DNA from: a virus
DNA: 64,000 nt
Direction: 5' to 3' (one strand)
Virus record (IMG/VR): IMGVR_UViG_3300036768_000279
Coordinates: 62,001 to 126,000 of that record
Below, one piece after another: positions 17,942 through 26,905 of this stretch. Numbering within the stretch: position 1 is the stretch's first letter; every line of letters begins with the position of its first letter. Made by a program: the position numbers and the translations under genes. The notes under the pieces are model-generated. The model worked only from the letters and a program-made list of their open reading frames with translations, was not told where the DNA came from and searched no databases.

Positions 17942-18101
17942 AGACTGGTCTGACGACTATGAAGAGCGAGAGGCTAGAGATAACGCCCGTATTCGTCGTC
18001 AGCAGAAGATCGACGCGAAGAAAATAATTCGTGACAAGAAGCGTTCTGGCACCTACTACGAACTACCTCAGTGGCAAAGAGAGAAGCTAGAAGATGACTA
18101 A
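17922..18101 (+). CDS. Small charged hypothetical protein
   Basis: 59 residues from ATG 17922, almost all charged and helical, with many Arg, Lys, Asp and Glu (EEREARDNARIRRQQKIDAKK). Its stop overlaps the start of the following glycosyltransferase (ATGACTAA). Possibly a small nucleic-acid- or protein-binding helix; no family recognised. Confidence 0.55.
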   Translation: MKYVADKDWSDDYEEREARDNARIRRQQKIDAKKIIRDKKRSGTYYELPQWQREKLEDD

Positions 18102-18933
18102 ATTGTCATATCTTGTATCGACGTATGACTCTGGTCATTATCTTGATCGGCACATTGCTGATTTGATCGATAGACAGACGGATCCCGATTTCGAGATTGT
18201 CATCATGAATCCAGACTCGCCTGGAACAGATGGCATCATTGCCCAAAAGTGGGTAGGAATTGATTCTCGTGTCAAGTATTTGTATTGGCCAAAACGAGAA
18301 TGGTATGGCACTTCATGGCTTCGTGCTTGGCAGTGTGCGACCGGCGATTTCGTTGTCAATAGCAATACAGATGACTACCATCATCCAGAGTTCACTGCTC
18401 AGTTTCACAAGTACATGAGCTTTGCGACCAGCGGTATGCACGCTGGCCGCAAGATTGGATTCGGTTATGCTGGCATCAGCGTGATTGATGACAATGGCAA
18501 GCCGCTTGGCGGTGGCATTAAGCCGCCATTCGACTTTGAACTAATGAGCCGCGAATGCTGGGCTGGTCCTCAGGTTTGTTGGAGAAACGACGAAAGCTTC
18601 AAGAAGTCTCTAGACTGGGATTTGATGTTCCAGCGTTCCAAGGAATACAGATCGGCGTTTGATTACTGGCTATGGCTATACTTTATGTCCTTGGGGTACC
18701 ATGGTTATGTGATACCACAGGTACTAACGGTTTATACTCAAAGACCTGGATCGATCGAGAACAGCAACAAGTTCGCCAACAATTACGAAACTTACTCTGC
18801 CATTTCCGAGTTCTTCGGTCATCATTTCAGGGGACAGTTGAAGCATGCTATCGAGTTTGAAGACTTCAAGAACCGTCCTCCGCGTGAGGCGTGGATTGCG
18901 ACTATGCAGGCAGGTAAGAAATGGCGAGCATGA
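18094..18933 (+). CDS. GT2-family glycosyltransferase
   Basis: 279 residues with the GT-A opening KLSYLVSTYDSGHYLDRHIADLI and a later GDFVVNSNTDDYHHP segment, where TDD takes the place of the DxD metal motif. A region WDLMFQRSKEYRSAFDYWLW matches the acceptor-side helices of family 2 enzymes. It is a soluble enzyme with no membrane anchor. It sits between a small charged protein and a coiled-coil protein and overlaps both. Confidence 0.8.
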   Translation: MTKLSYLVSTYDSGHYLDRHIADLIDRQTDPDFEIVIMNPDSPGTDGIIAQKWVGIDSRVKYLYWPKREWYGTSWLRAWQCATGDFVVNSNTDDYHHPEFTAQFHKYMSFATSGMHAGRKIGFGYAGISVIDDNGKPLGGGIKPPFDFELMSRECWAGPQVCWRNDESFKKSLDWDLMFQRSKEYRSAFDYWLWLYFMSLGYHGYVIPQVLTVYTQRPGSIENSNKFANNYETYSAISEFFGHHFRGQLKHAIEFEDFKNRPPREAWIATMQAGKKWRA

Positions 18934-19214
18934 GTAAAAATCTGTGGTATCGTATTGTCGCTGGCAGTCTACTGAAAAAGCTTCAGGATGCGGATATTCG
19001 CATTCACACTTTACTGAACACTGTTCATGTTCACAAGGTTCGCATTACCGAACTTGAAGAAGCTGCCAAGAAGTCAAAGTCTGATGCTGATATTGCTGTT
19101 CGCGTCATTCGTGACTTAGAAGCTGAGGTTGCACGACTACGTGCCGACAAAGCTGCATTGTATCCAGAGCTTGATAGATTGCGTGCAAAGTTAGCTAAGT
19201 TCAACCAAAGATGA
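18921..19214 (+). CDS. Coiled-coil protein
   Basis: 97 residues with a long heptad-like helix (ITELEEAAKKSKSDADIAVR, then DLEAEVARLRADKAALYPEL). ATG 18921 has an AGG-type site; ATG 18930 would make an ATGA overlap and is equally possible. There is no membrane segment. It may scaffold neighbouring glycosyltransferases or form a trimeric stalk, but no evidence beyond the coiled coil is visible. Confidence 0.6.
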   Translation: MASMSKNLWYRIVAGSLLKKLQDADIRIHTLLNTVHVHKVRITELEEAAKKSKSDADIAVRVIRDLEAEVARLRADKAALYPELDRLRAKLAKFNQR

Positions 19215-20296
19215 TCAAGGTATTGCACTATCTCCGCCATCTTGGTTTAGGCGGTACCGAGAAGACGTGTCAATTGTTTTTTGAGCACGCCGACACTAGT
19301 CATTTTGATGTCGCTGTAGCATACGATGTAAACGGCTCTCATCCACGAAAAGAAGAATTTCAGAAAGCCGCTTTAGTTTGTGGTGGCAAATTGTTGGGAG
19401 TGGATACCAAAAACCACACCGATGGTCGCGACCTGCAAAGGGTGATCGATACGTTTAAGCCAGACATCTTACACGTATATCGCAGCGGCTATCACGAATT
19501 CCCTAGTCCTGGTCATGACATTAGTGTGCCGCATTTCATTGAGACCAATGTGTTTGGTTTCTATGATGGCAATAGACATATCGACAGGTCGCTTTTCATG
19601 AGCAAATGGCTTATGCACAATACGGTGCGTCAGCTAGGCGTCAAGCCTGATCGATTTGACTTCGTGAATAATCCTGTAGAGCGTCCATGTACTGGCGATC
19701 AGTTTGAAATTGCTGCACGCTGGAAATCGGAAGGAGCTATTGTTGTTGGACGTTGTGGGCGTCCCGACAATGGCATTTACAACGCCGTCAATGTAGATGC
19801 CGTGCGATTGCTGCGAATGCAAGGATATGATATTCGCTTCTTAGTTGTAGCCCCACCGTCCAATATGCTACACGATTTGTCACGTTACGACATTCCGTTC
19901 TACATGATAGAGCCGACAGTCAATCCGCTCGTTCTAAGCATGTTCTACAATAGCGTAGACATCTATACCCATGCCCGTGCAGACGGCGAAACGTTTGGCG
20001 TGAACATTGCAGAGGCTATGATTCACGGCAATCCTGTTATTACACATATTGCTACACCAAGCGTTCCGGGCATGGGAGTGTTCCAGTCACAAACAGAGCT
20101 AGTAGACAACAACGTTACGGGCTTGGTAGTCAACAATACACCTGGAGAATATGCAGAAGCATTGAAGACCTTGATTGACGATCAGAAGTTGCGTCAGTCT
20201 ATGGGCGAATTCGGCAGACGTAAGGCCGAAGCCGAATATGAGGTTAGTGTGTGTATGCATAAGCTCGAAAGTATCTATAGAGAGATTGCACAATGA
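19211..20296 (+). CDS. GT4-family glycosyltransferase
   Basis: 361 residues. The start KVLHYLRHLGLGGTEKTCQLFF is the classic acceptor-side loop of GT4 enzymes (GGxE). The donor site reads IYTHARADGETFGVNIAEAM followed by IHGNPVITHIATPS, the E-x7-E-like signature. Clearly paralogous to the next gene at 20293, which has the same layout (FSGTDRTSQLF, YAHARHDGECCPCNIQEAM), so the pair arose by duplication. ATGA junctions on both sides. Confidence 0.87.
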   Translation: MIKVLHYLRHLGLGGTEKTCQLFFEHADTSHFDVAVAYDVNGSHPRKEEFQKAALVCGGKLLGVDTKNHTDGRDLQRVIDTFKPDILHVYRSGYHEFPSPGHDISVPHFIETNVFGFYDGNRHIDRSLFMSKWLMHNTVRQLGVKPDRFDFVNNPVERPCTGDQFEIAARWKSEGAIVVGRCGRPDNGIYNAVNVDAVRLLRMQGYDIRFLVVAPPSNMLHDLSRYDIPFYMIEPTVNPLVLSMFYNSVDIYTHARADGETFGVNIAEAMIHGNPVITHIATPSVPGMGVFQSQTELVDNNVTGLVVNNTPGEYAEALKTLIDDQKLRQSMGEFGRRKAEAEYEVSVCMHKLESIYREIAQ

Positions 20297-21447
20297 ACAA
20301 GATTCGCGTCGTTCACCATTCGAAGACAGTAGGCTTTAGCGGCACAGACCGCACGTCCCAGTTGTTTTGCAAGTACCTAGCTCAGAGCGATAAGTACGAG
20401 CCGTTTATTGTCTATCGCGAAGGCGATCCGGCAAACAACCGCTTGGACATTGTGCGATCGTGGATCGGCGACGATCACGTAATTCCCTATCAATGGACAC
20501 CAGGAAAGAAGGGACAGCAGCCGCCCTATCTGCCGGAGTCTGACAATCTCTACGACGTTTTGAAGGCGATCGATCCACAAATTGTTCACGTCCACAGAAG
20601 TGGCTATACAGAGTGGCCGTGCTTCCGCTACATGGCACCCAAGGCCAAGTGGATTGAGACTAACATCTTCGGCTACAAGGACAATTCTCCAGAGCCGCAG
20701 ATTGATGTTAACATCTATATTTCGCAGTACATCCTAAACACAGCCCTTCGTGCTGGCGGGCCGAACGGCCCCGTGCTATACAACCCGATCGAAATGCCGG
20801 TTCTCGGGCTCTCGCCGGAGAGCAAGGAAGCTGCCCGCGAACACCTTCTTTCAACTTTCAAGCTACCTCACAACGCTGTATTGCTTGGACGTGTAGGTAG
20901 AGCAGACAACTTTGATCCAATCTCATTGAGAGCGTTCAAGGCAGTTGAGGAGTCGTATCCTAACGCCTACTACATTGTTGTTAATCCATGTCAAGGATGG
21001 CATGACACGGTACGACAATTGGGAATCAAGAATGTTCGTTTTTCAGGGCCGATCGTTGATGATGCCGACCTATCAAGATTCTACACAGGACTTGACATCT
21101 ACGCTCATGCTCGTCATGATGGAGAGTGTTGTCCGTGTAACATTCAGGAAGCCATGATGCACGGGCTACCTGTGGTATCACACGAAAGTATGATCTTCAA
21201 CGGTCAATCTGAAATCCTTGCTGAGAGTGGATTTGTTGTTCCTGTTGGTCACCACGAGGCATATCGCGACGTGCTTATGCAACTGGTAGAGAATCCAGAA
21301 ATGGCGAGCGAGGACGAAAAGTCTCGTGTACGTCTGCGTTCTCACTTCGGACGCGAAGGCCGTCGTCGTGCTATGCGTCACTTTGAAGCGAGCATCGTTA
21401 CGGGACAACTTGCCAAGATCTATGACTGGGTATTGAAGAACAAATGA
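20293..21447 (+). CDS. GT4-family glycosyltransferase (paralogue of preceding gene)
   Basis: 384 residues; GT-B fold with IRVVHHSKTVGFSGTDRTSQ at the acceptor side and IYAHARHDGECCPCNIQEAM at the donor side. It parallels the gene at 19211 along its whole length, including the IVHVHRSGYTEWP / ILHVYRSGYHEFP segment. The cysteine pair in the donor motif (GECCPCN) is not present in the sister enzyme. ATGA-coupled on both sides. Confidence 0.87.
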   Translation: MNKIRVVHHSKTVGFSGTDRTSQLFCKYLAQSDKYEPFIVYREGDPANNRLDIVRSWIGDDHVIPYQWTPGKKGQQPPYLPESDNLYDVLKAIDPQIVHVHRSGYTEWPCFRYMAPKAKWIETNIFGYKDNSPEPQIDVNIYISQYILNTALRAGGPNGPVLYNPIEMPVLGLSPESKEAAREHLLSTFKLPHNAVLLGRVGRADNFDPISLRAFKAVEESYPNAYYIVVNPCQGWHDTVRQLGIKNVRFSGPIVDDADLSRFYTGLDIYAHARHDGECCPCNIQEAMMHGLPVVSHESMIFNGQSEILAESGFVVPVGHHEAYRDVLMQLVENPEMASEDEKSRVRLRSHFGREGRRRAMRHFEASIVTGQLAKIYDWVLKNK

Positions 21448-22106
21448 AGCTGATCACATTCTCTCTTTGGGGCGATAGCCCCAAATATTGCATCGGTGCT
21501 CTCAAGAATGCCGAGCTTGCTAAGACCATCTATCCAGGCTGGACATGTCGCTTCTATCTGGGGACATCTGTCCCCAGAGAGATCGTTCATAAGCTGGCCG
21601 CTATGGACAACACGCATATTGTGTGTATGAATGTAGCCGGGGATTGGCGTGGCATGTTCTGGCGTTTTGAAGCCGCTAGTGATCCCGACTGCGAAGTCAT
21701 GATTAGCCGCGATTGCGACTCGCGGCTAGGGCTACGCGAAAAGGCTGCTGTCGATGAATGGATGGTTAGTGACAAAGGCTTCCATACCATCCATGATCAC
21801 TTCCATCATAACGTACCGATACTAGGAGGATTATGGGGCAAGAAGCGTGACTGCTTTCCAGAATTTAGCATATTTCTTGATGCGTGGCACCAGGAAGATA
21901 GATGGCAAACCGACCAAGACTTCCTTACCCAGGTTGTTTGGCCGCGAGTAGCCAATCAAACTATGAATCATTCTGAATTCCACACGCACATATGGCCCGC
22001 CAGACCAATTCCATTGCCACGTAGTGGTCGTGAGTTTATTGGTGCTACATATAATGAACATGATATCATTGATGTAGAGCAGCAGAGATTATTGTATGGT
22101 AGGTAA
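21444..22106 (+). CDS. GT-A glycosyltransferase-like protein
   Basis: 220 residues. It begins KLITFSLWGDSPKYCIGALK, like small nucleotide-sugar transferases that act on LPS or capsule, and has MISRDCDSRLGLREKAAVDE, in which DCD is the DxD motif. The last codons (LLYGR, then TAA) overlap the first bases of a degraded LAGLIDADG endonuclease gene. This mirrors the glycosyltransferase/endonuclease junction at 24547 and marks the gene's 3' end as a homing target. Confidence 0.72.
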   Translation: MKLITFSLWGDSPKYCIGALKNAELAKTIYPGWTCRFYLGTSVPREIVHKLAAMDNTHIVCMNVAGDWRGMFWRFEAASDPDCEVMISRDCDSRLGLREKAAVDEWMVSDKGFHTIHDHFHHNVPILGGLWGKKRDCFPEFSIFLDAWHQEDRWQTDQDFLTQVVWPRVANQTMNHSEFHTHIWPARPIPLPRSGREFIGATYNEHDIIDVEQQRLLYGR

Positions 22107-22457
22107 GAGACGCTATGTTTGTGATGATCGTATGACGCTGGAGTCATGTTATTGGGCTGGCTTTATTGCATCGGATGGCCACATCAATCCTGTGCCTCAT
22201 GGACTTGATCTAATTCGCCAATTGAATGCCGCATTAGACTGAATGGCGTGCATAGTTGGCTTGAAGCACTTGAAAAGAGATTCAACATTACGACCGCCAA
22301 GACTAAAACGTTACAGCCCCCAGCACTAAGTGGCAATCGTTTATGGGCCTTTGTTATTGGCTTTTTGGATGGCGATGGCTAAAGGAACTCTTGGATCGTG
22401 AGTTTCCTCAACAAGATTGATGTTCCCAAGCTTCAACGAAAGTGGTGTAAGGTATGA
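22097..22457 (+). pseudogene. Degraded LAGLIDADG homing endonuclease
   Basis: No intact frame exists, but three frames together match the intact endonuclease at 24547. ATG 22097 gives a basic start (VGKRRYVCDDRMTL). A one-base shift then gives CYWAGFIASDGHIN (first LAGLIDADG helix). After an internal deletion comes WLEALEKRFNITTAKTKTLQ and AFVIGFLDGDG (second helix, then TAA). Finally comes [17 protein letters not shown], matching the C-terminal KLNAMDVPKMSRKW of the intact gene. The first helix is encoded by 20 identical bases at 22150-22169 and 24610-24629. The remnant fills the whole gap and its end overlaps the GMP reductase-like start. Confidence 0.8.
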
Positions 22458-23521
22458 TTCGTAAGGGATATTCATTTGACGACGTGTTGTTGGTGCCTCG
22501 GTATAACGACATTCCTAGCCGAAAGGACGTAGACACGTCCATCAAGTTTGGTGAACTGCATCTTAGTATTCCAGTCCTTTCGGCGAATATGGATACCATT
22601 ACAGGATCCAACATGGCTCGCGAGATTGCCAATCTTGGTGGTCTTGGCGTTCTTCATAGATTCTGTTCGATTGAAGACAACATCAAGATGTATTGTGAGT
22701 CTATTGATAGACACTACACCGACCCAGTTGCACAATATGGCATTGTGCCCCAATCGTATGAACGTCATACCGTCGTATCGCTTGGAGTGAATGAAGGTCT
22801 TGAACGTTGCGAAGCACTGTATCAAGTTGGTGCTCGCTACTTCTGTGTAGATGTGGCACACGGTCACACAAAAGCTATTGGCAAGTTTGTTAAGCTACTC
22901 AAGAAGCAATACAGCGACATCTTTGTTATCGGCGGCAACGTTGCGACGCATGCCGCCGCTGATTATCTGGCGTCGTGTGGTGCTGATGCAATCAAAGTAG
23001 GTATCGGTCCTGGTAGCGTGTGTACCACACGCATTAAAACTGGTTGCGGCGTGCCGCAACTCACAGCTATCATGGATTGTGCTAAAGTTGACCGCATCAT
23101 CATTGCTGATGGCGGCATCAAGACGCCGGGTGATGCCGTCAAGGCGTTGGCTGCTGGTGCTCACGTTATTATGCTTGGTGGTATGTTAGCTGGATGTGAC
23201 GAAACCCCCGGTGAAGTACAAGATGACCACTATCCCTTTGCGGGCAAGCACAAGCTATTTCGAGGAATGGCCTCGAAAGAGGCTCAAGAAGACTTCATGG
23301 GTTCTATGGCAGGCTGGAAAGCCGCCGAAGGTGTACAGATCAAAGTACGAGCCAAGGGGCCAGTAAAGAACGTGATTGCGGATTTGATGGGCGGCATTCG
23401 ATCAGGCATGACGTATTGTGGTTCACGCAACATTGAAGCCTTGCATCGCAATGCCGAATTCATTGAAGTCACGTCAAATTGTGTGAAGGAAAATACGCCG
23501 CACGGCGAAGGAAGACTATGA
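22454..23521 (+). CDS. GMP reductase-like enzyme (IMPDH/GMPR family, no CBS domains)
   Basis: 355-residue TIM-barrel enzyme of purine interconversion. The catalytic loop [15 protein letters not shown] carries Cys190. The barrel start [19 protein letters not shown] is family-typical. CBS domains are absent, and the flap region [19 protein letters not shown] resembles GMP reductase (AAEG, with its catalytic Glu) rather than the Arg-Tyr flap of IMP dehydrogenase. GMP reductase converts GMP to IMP with NADPH; an IMPDH activity cannot be ruled out. It could adjust guanine nucleotide pools for replication or for GDP-sugar synthesis. Flanked by a homing-endonuclease remnant and a small CxxC protein. 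Confidence 0.85.
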   Translation: MIRKGYSFDDVLLVPRYNDIPSRKDVDTSIKFGELHLSIPVLSANMDTITGSNMAREIANLGGLGVLHRFCSIEDNIKMYCESIDRHYTDPVAQYGIVPQSYERHTVVSLGVNEGLERCEALYQVGARYFCVDVAHGHTKAIGKFVKLLKKQYSDIFVIGGNVATHAAADYLASCGADAIKVGIGPGSVCTTRIKTGCGVPQLTAIMDCAKVDRIIIADGGIKTPGDAVKALAAGAHVIMLGGMLAGCDETPGEVQDDHYPFAGKHKLFRGMASKEAQEDFMGSMAGWKAAEGVQIKVRAKGPVKNVIADLMGGIRSGMTYCGSRNIEALHRNAEFIEVTSNCVKENTPHGEGRL

Positions 23522-23658
23522 ACAACATTGTTGATAAATCGGCTCTAGATTTCTATAAAGACAAAAGTCGTCCTGATGGCATTTCGTCTCGTTGCAAAAT
23601 TTGTGACAAACAAAAGCAGGAACAATTACAGAGACTAGGCAGATTGTTACAGCCATGA
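23518..23658 (+). CDS. Small zinc-knuckle protein (46 residues)
   Basis: An ATGA-coupled frame with stop overlapping the next ATG, exactly filling the gap between two genes. The sequence DFYKDKSRPDGISSRCKICD matches the short 'FxKxxxxxDGLxxxCKxC' module common in phage HNH-type and other zinc proteins. AAGGAAG in the upstream gene provides a ribosome site. It may be a free-standing remnant of an HNH protein or a genuine small DNA-binding protein. Confidence 0.65.
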   Translation: MNNIVDKSALDFYKDKSRPDGISSRCKICDKQKQEQLQRLGRLLQP

Positions 23659-24557
23659 AAATTCTTGTTTCGTACCGAGCGATTCCTCAGTCGCCCGGTT
23701 GGGCGACGGGTGATTGTGTAGTGCGTGCCTTTCAGGCATTGGGGCACGATGTCACTCCGTACGGTAATTACTATCAGACGCAGAAACGTCTGGAGGATTG
23801 TAACGTACTCGCAGATGACTGGGATCTATTCTTATTTCTTGAATGTGGCGACGGCGATCCAGTCTACACAGAGCTAGCCAACATACGAGCACGTAAACGT
23901 GCGAGTTGGTTCTTTGACGCAGCCCTGTATCCTCAGCACTGGCTAGCCATCCTTCGCCTATTTGAGTTTGATGTCAACTTCATTGCCAATAGCACAATGC
24001 TATATGACAATCTCAATACAGAGTACCTGCCATATGCAGCAGATCCAGCACTACACTATAGATCCTATAAAGAAAAAACACGCGATTTTCTACTCATCGG
24101 ATCTGATAGGCCAGAAAGACGCAGACTTTACGATCTCATGAAAAGAGCTTGTCCAGATGCTAGAATAGATTTTATTCATGGTGTCTTTCGTGAAGCATAC
24201 ATTGATGCGTTAGCCTCTAGTCATTATGTGATAAATGATGTTGCTGGCGGTGGGGCGGGTCTTTTACCAATGAGATGTACGGAAACCATGGCGGCAGGTA
24301 GTGTATTACTGAGTGTGCAAGACCCGGCACTGCCGACCATTGGTACTAACTTAGAGCACTATATTAATTTTCGAGACGAGAATCATCTTTTTGGCACAGA
24401 GGTTAATGGCACTAATCACTTTCATCATATGTTTGCTTGTGGAGAAAGCTTCTCTAAGCGAATTGCATTGACTGGACAACAACATTGTCTAGAACATCAT
24501 ACATATCGTAATAGATGTCAAGCCATTCTTCAAAGACTTTTTCCATATGAGACGTAG
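23655..24557 (+). CDS. GT-B glycosyltransferase-like protein (CgeB-like)
   Basis: 300 residues. It starts KILVSYRAIPQSPGWATGDC and has a C-terminal segment INDVAGGGAGLLPMRCTETMAA, similar to the donor half of CgeB/DUF3880-type transferases. The second half is noticeably richer in A and T than the first and than neighbouring genes. The last 26 residues (GQQHCLEHHTYRNRCQAILQ, then RLFPYE) recur in diverged form after the following endonuclease gene (25187-25269), evidence that the 3' part was replaced during homing. See the pseudogene entry at 25169. Confidence 0.7.
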   Translation: MKILVSYRAIPQSPGWATGDCVVRAFQALGHDVTPYGNYYQTQKRLEDCNVLADDWDLFLFLECGDGDPVYTELANIRARKRASWFFDAALYPQHWLAILRLFEFDVNFIANSTMLYDNLNTEYLPYAADPALHYRSYKEKTRDFLLIGSDRPERRRLYDLMKRACPDARIDFIHGVFREAYIDALASSHYVINDVAGGGAGLLPMRCTETMAAGSVLLSVQDPALPTIGTNLEHYINFRDENHLFGTEVNGTNHFHHMFACGESFSKRIALTGQQHCLEHHTYRNRCQAILQRLFPYET

Positions 24558-25185
24558 GCAATACTCAGTCAATGACGATTTCTTTTCTAGTCCAACCCCA
24601 TTGAACTCTTATTGGGCTGGCTTTATTGCGGCGGACGGTTGCGTGCATGAAGACAAGTATTCCAAGTGGCTTGAAATTAGTATTGATTATAAGGACATAG
24701 ATCATGTCGCTCGGTTTTGTGAGGATGTTGAGTACAATGGACCTATTGCTAGATACGATCATATAGTGCGTGTTGTTATTTATAGTAAACAAATAGTTAA
24801 TGATCTTGAACGACACTTCAATATCACTCAACGCAAATCTTTGACATTACGGCGTCCTCATTTGTCAGATATCAATTCTCTTGCGTATATCATAGGATAT
24901 ATTGATGGCGATGGTTGTATTTACATTAAAGACAATAAATATTTAGGTTTGAATGTTGTTGGTACAACAGATGTGCTTGAGTTTATGATTGAGAGATTTA
25001 AGACAATGACAACGTGGCCCACGCATTGTAGACAGTCGTCTATCCGGCCAGCTACTAATTGTAAAACTAACATCACTAAGCAATATGCTATAGTCGGTGA
25101 TCATTGCAAGACAATACTGTCTAAACTCAATGCTATGGACGTACCAAAAATGAGTCGTAAGTGGCGTCATGTTTCTTCCAAATAG
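24547..25185 (+). CDS. LAGLIDADG homing endonuclease (free-standing)
   Basis: 212 residues with two LAGLIDADG helices, SYWAGFIAADG at about 21-31 and LAYIIGYIDGDG at about 112-123, so it should act as a monomer. The catalytic Asp residues are present. The gene starts inside the end of the glycosyltransferase (ATG 24547 against the stop at 24555-24557) and is AT-rich relative to its neighbours, indicating recent transfer. It is not in an intron or intein: the upstream gene has its own stop and the downstream duplicate also reaches a stop. It would cut an unoccupied allele of the glycosyltransferase gene. Confidence 0.9.
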   Translation: MRRRQYSVNDDFFSSPTPLNSYWAGFIAADGCVHEDKYSKWLEISIDYKDIDHVARFCEDVEYNGPIARYDHIVRVVIYSKQIVNDLERHFNITQRKSLTLRRPHLSDINSLAYIIGYIDGDGCIYIKDNKYLGLNVVGTTDVLEFMIERFKTMTTWPTHCRQSSIRPATNCKTNITKQYAIVGDHCKTILSKLNAMDVPKMSRKWRHVSSK

Positions 25186-25276
25186 CGATGGACAAAACGT
25201 GGTTTTGCGTGATCATACTTATGGCCGTCGTTGTGCTACCATTCTAGAAAAGCTGTTTCCACATGAAAGAGTCTGA
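25169..25276 (+). pseudogene. Duplicated 3' end of glycosyltransferase (homing scar)
   Basis: The frame reads SDGQNVVLRDHTYGRRCATI, then LEKLFPHERV and stop, and aligns with the last 26 residues of the transferase at 23655 (GQ..CL.HHTY..RC.AIL..LFP.E). DNA identity is much lower than protein identity, and the downstream copy uses the phage's usual codons. It is probably the original resident 3' end, displaced when an endonuclease-bearing allele was copied in. A 35-residue peptide from ATG 25169 is theoretically possible. Confidence 0.72.
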
Positions 25277-25937
25277 TACAATCAGTGTTTTGATCTGCTG
25301 TCACAGCGTCGATCATGAGCATGATGTGCTTCTGCAAGAAGCTCTTGAGTCTTTGACTCGACAGACATATCCGAATTTTGAGACCATTCTAGTCCTTGAT
25401 CAATGCCACGAAGACACGAAATGGACCGCTGAGCCATACAAAGACATTCTGAATCTCAAGATTCACGAACGTCCTCACAAGCAAGGATTGGCAATTGCCA
25501 AGAACTTTGGACTAGCCCATTGCACTGGGCAATGGGTTGCTTATCTAGACGCTGACGATCAGTGGATGGATTGCAAGCTTGAATGGCAACGCAACTTCTT
25601 GCTAGAAAATCCAGGCGTTGATTTCTGTTTCACAGAAGTATGGGATAGTACCGGTGGCGTACTCACCCCCAACTGCTTCAAGGTGGGACAATACGAAACC
25701 CATTCGGCAATTGCTGCTGCTATGCCGCGTGAAAATGTAGTATGCCATGGATCAGCATTGATTCGCAAGCTGGCCATCGATTCACTTGGTGGATATCGAA
25801 CAGACCGTTCTCTTCTGGGACGTGAAGACTGGGATTTGTGGAAGCGTGCTATTACTAGTGGATTCACGTTTTACAAGATTCCAGAACGTCTATACATCTA
25901 TTCGATGGGGACAAGCGTAACACGCGGCGAAGTATGA
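25263..25937 (+). CDS. GT2-family glycosyltransferase
   Basis: 224 residues with a clear GT-A signature: ISVLICCHSV near the N-terminus, LTRQTYPNFETILVLDQ, GLAIAKNFGLAHCTGQWVAY, and the metal motif LDADDQW. The later GREDWDLWKR is the ED acceptor-base motif of family 2 enzymes. The start lies within the duplicated transferase tail. The stop overlaps the next start by ATGA. Confidence 0.9.
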   Translation: MKESDTISVLICCHSVDHEHDVLLQEALESLTRQTYPNFETILVLDQCHEDTKWTAEPYKDILNLKIHERPHKQGLAIAKNFGLAHCTGQWVAYLDADDQWMDCKLEWQRNFLLENPGVDFCFTEVWDSTGGVLTPNCFKVGQYETHSAIAAAMPRENVVCHGSALIRKLAIDSLGGYRTDRSLLGREDWDLWKRAITSGFTFYKIPERLYIYSMGTSVTRGEV

Positions 25938-26905
25938 AAGTTCTGTATGTTGGTTTGAAATACAATTACGGGAAGCATAACGAGGGCTTCTCGTATGAAC
26001 ACATGAATATCGAGTCCGGTATTCGTAACTGCGTTGCCCGTGACATGTTTGATGCTGAATACTGGTATCCAGATTCGTATGAATATCAGCCTTCCGCAGA
26101 AGAAGTGTTCACTGAAAACAAGTTCGACGCCATCTTCCACGTTGCTTTTAATGAATCTCTAGATCTTCCTGAGGGTGTAGCAAAGCTAGCACTCAAGCAG
26201 GATATTCCAGTTATTCAATGGGACTGTGACGCAAGTTGGCGATTCAGTAACTGGATCTTGCCACGCAAGAATCGTGTCAGTCATTTCGTGACCACTCACT
26301 CAGCGACGTTGCCGTTATATGAGCGACACGGCATGAAAGTGATTAAATCACAATGGGCTGGCTCTCCCAAGTATCAGCCCAATCGCAAGCTATACAAGTA
26401 TGATGCGACATTCGTTGGCCAGAAGCATGGACAGATGCCGAATGGCAAATTCTGGCGTAGCGAAATTATCGATCAGATGATGGCCGCAGGTATCAAGATT
26501 GACCTATTCGGCAATTACTGGGATGGCTATACAAACTGGCATGGTTATCTAACCGACTTCAATGAAGTGATCGACGTGTTCAATGCGTCTCGTGTCAATT
26601 TGAATCTATCTAATCCATGGCATCATGGCACTATGCCACAAATCAAGGGAAGACATTTCGAGATTCCGCAGTGTCAGGGCTTTCAAATCAGTACACCAGC
26701 AGATGATCTAGAGTCGTATTTTGTTCCAGGCAAAGAAATCATCATTGTCAATACCGTGACAGAGTTGATTGAAAAGACGCGGTACTATCTCAATAATTCT
26801 ACTGAACGCGAAACGATTGCGTTCGCTGCTCGTGAACGTATGTTGAACGAGCATCAGTGGCATCATCGCTTCCAGAAGATATTCAAGGAAGTTGGTGTGC
26901 TATGA
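25934..26905 (+). CDS. CgeB-like GT-B glycosyltransferase
   Basis: 323 residues. The N-terminal half (VLYVGLKYNYGKHNEGF, FDAIFHVAFNESL, IPVIQWDCDASWRF) and C-terminal half (VNLNLSNPWHHG, then FEIPQCQGFQISTPADDLES) match the CgeB / Glyco_trans_1_2 pattern, in which a pyrophosphate-binding loop precedes the domain end. Such enzymes glycosylate surface proteins and glycans. ATGA-coupled to GT2 upstream and to a methyltransferase downstream, so glycosyl transfer and methylation appear linked. Confidence 0.83.
   Translation: MKVLYVGLKYNYGKHNEGFSYEHMNIESGIRNCVARDMFDAEYWYPDSYEYQPSAEEVFTENKFDAIFHVAFNESLDLPEGVAKLALKQDIPVIQWDCDASWRFSNWILPRKNRVSHFVTTHSATLPLYERHGMKVIKSQWAGSPKYQPNRKLYKYDATFVGQKHGQMPNGKFWRSEIIDQMMAAGIKIDLFGNYWDGYTNWHGYLTDFNEVIDVFNASRVNLNLSNPWHHGTMPQIKGRHFEIPQCQGFQISTPADDLESYFVPGKEIIIVNTVTELIEKTRYYLNNSTERETIAFAARERMLNEHQWHHRFQKIFKEVGVL

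Noticed and set aside
24297-24306. TAGTGTATT inside the 23655 transferase gene as another promoter
   Set aside because: It lies within coding sequence, no gene starts nearby, and the leading T and GGTA partner are missing. Treated as chance.
24547-25276. Group I intron or intein carrying the LAGLIDADG gene
   Set aside because: The upstream transferase has its own stop codon in frame and the downstream homologous piece repeats the same protein end rather than continuing it, so there is nothing to splice.
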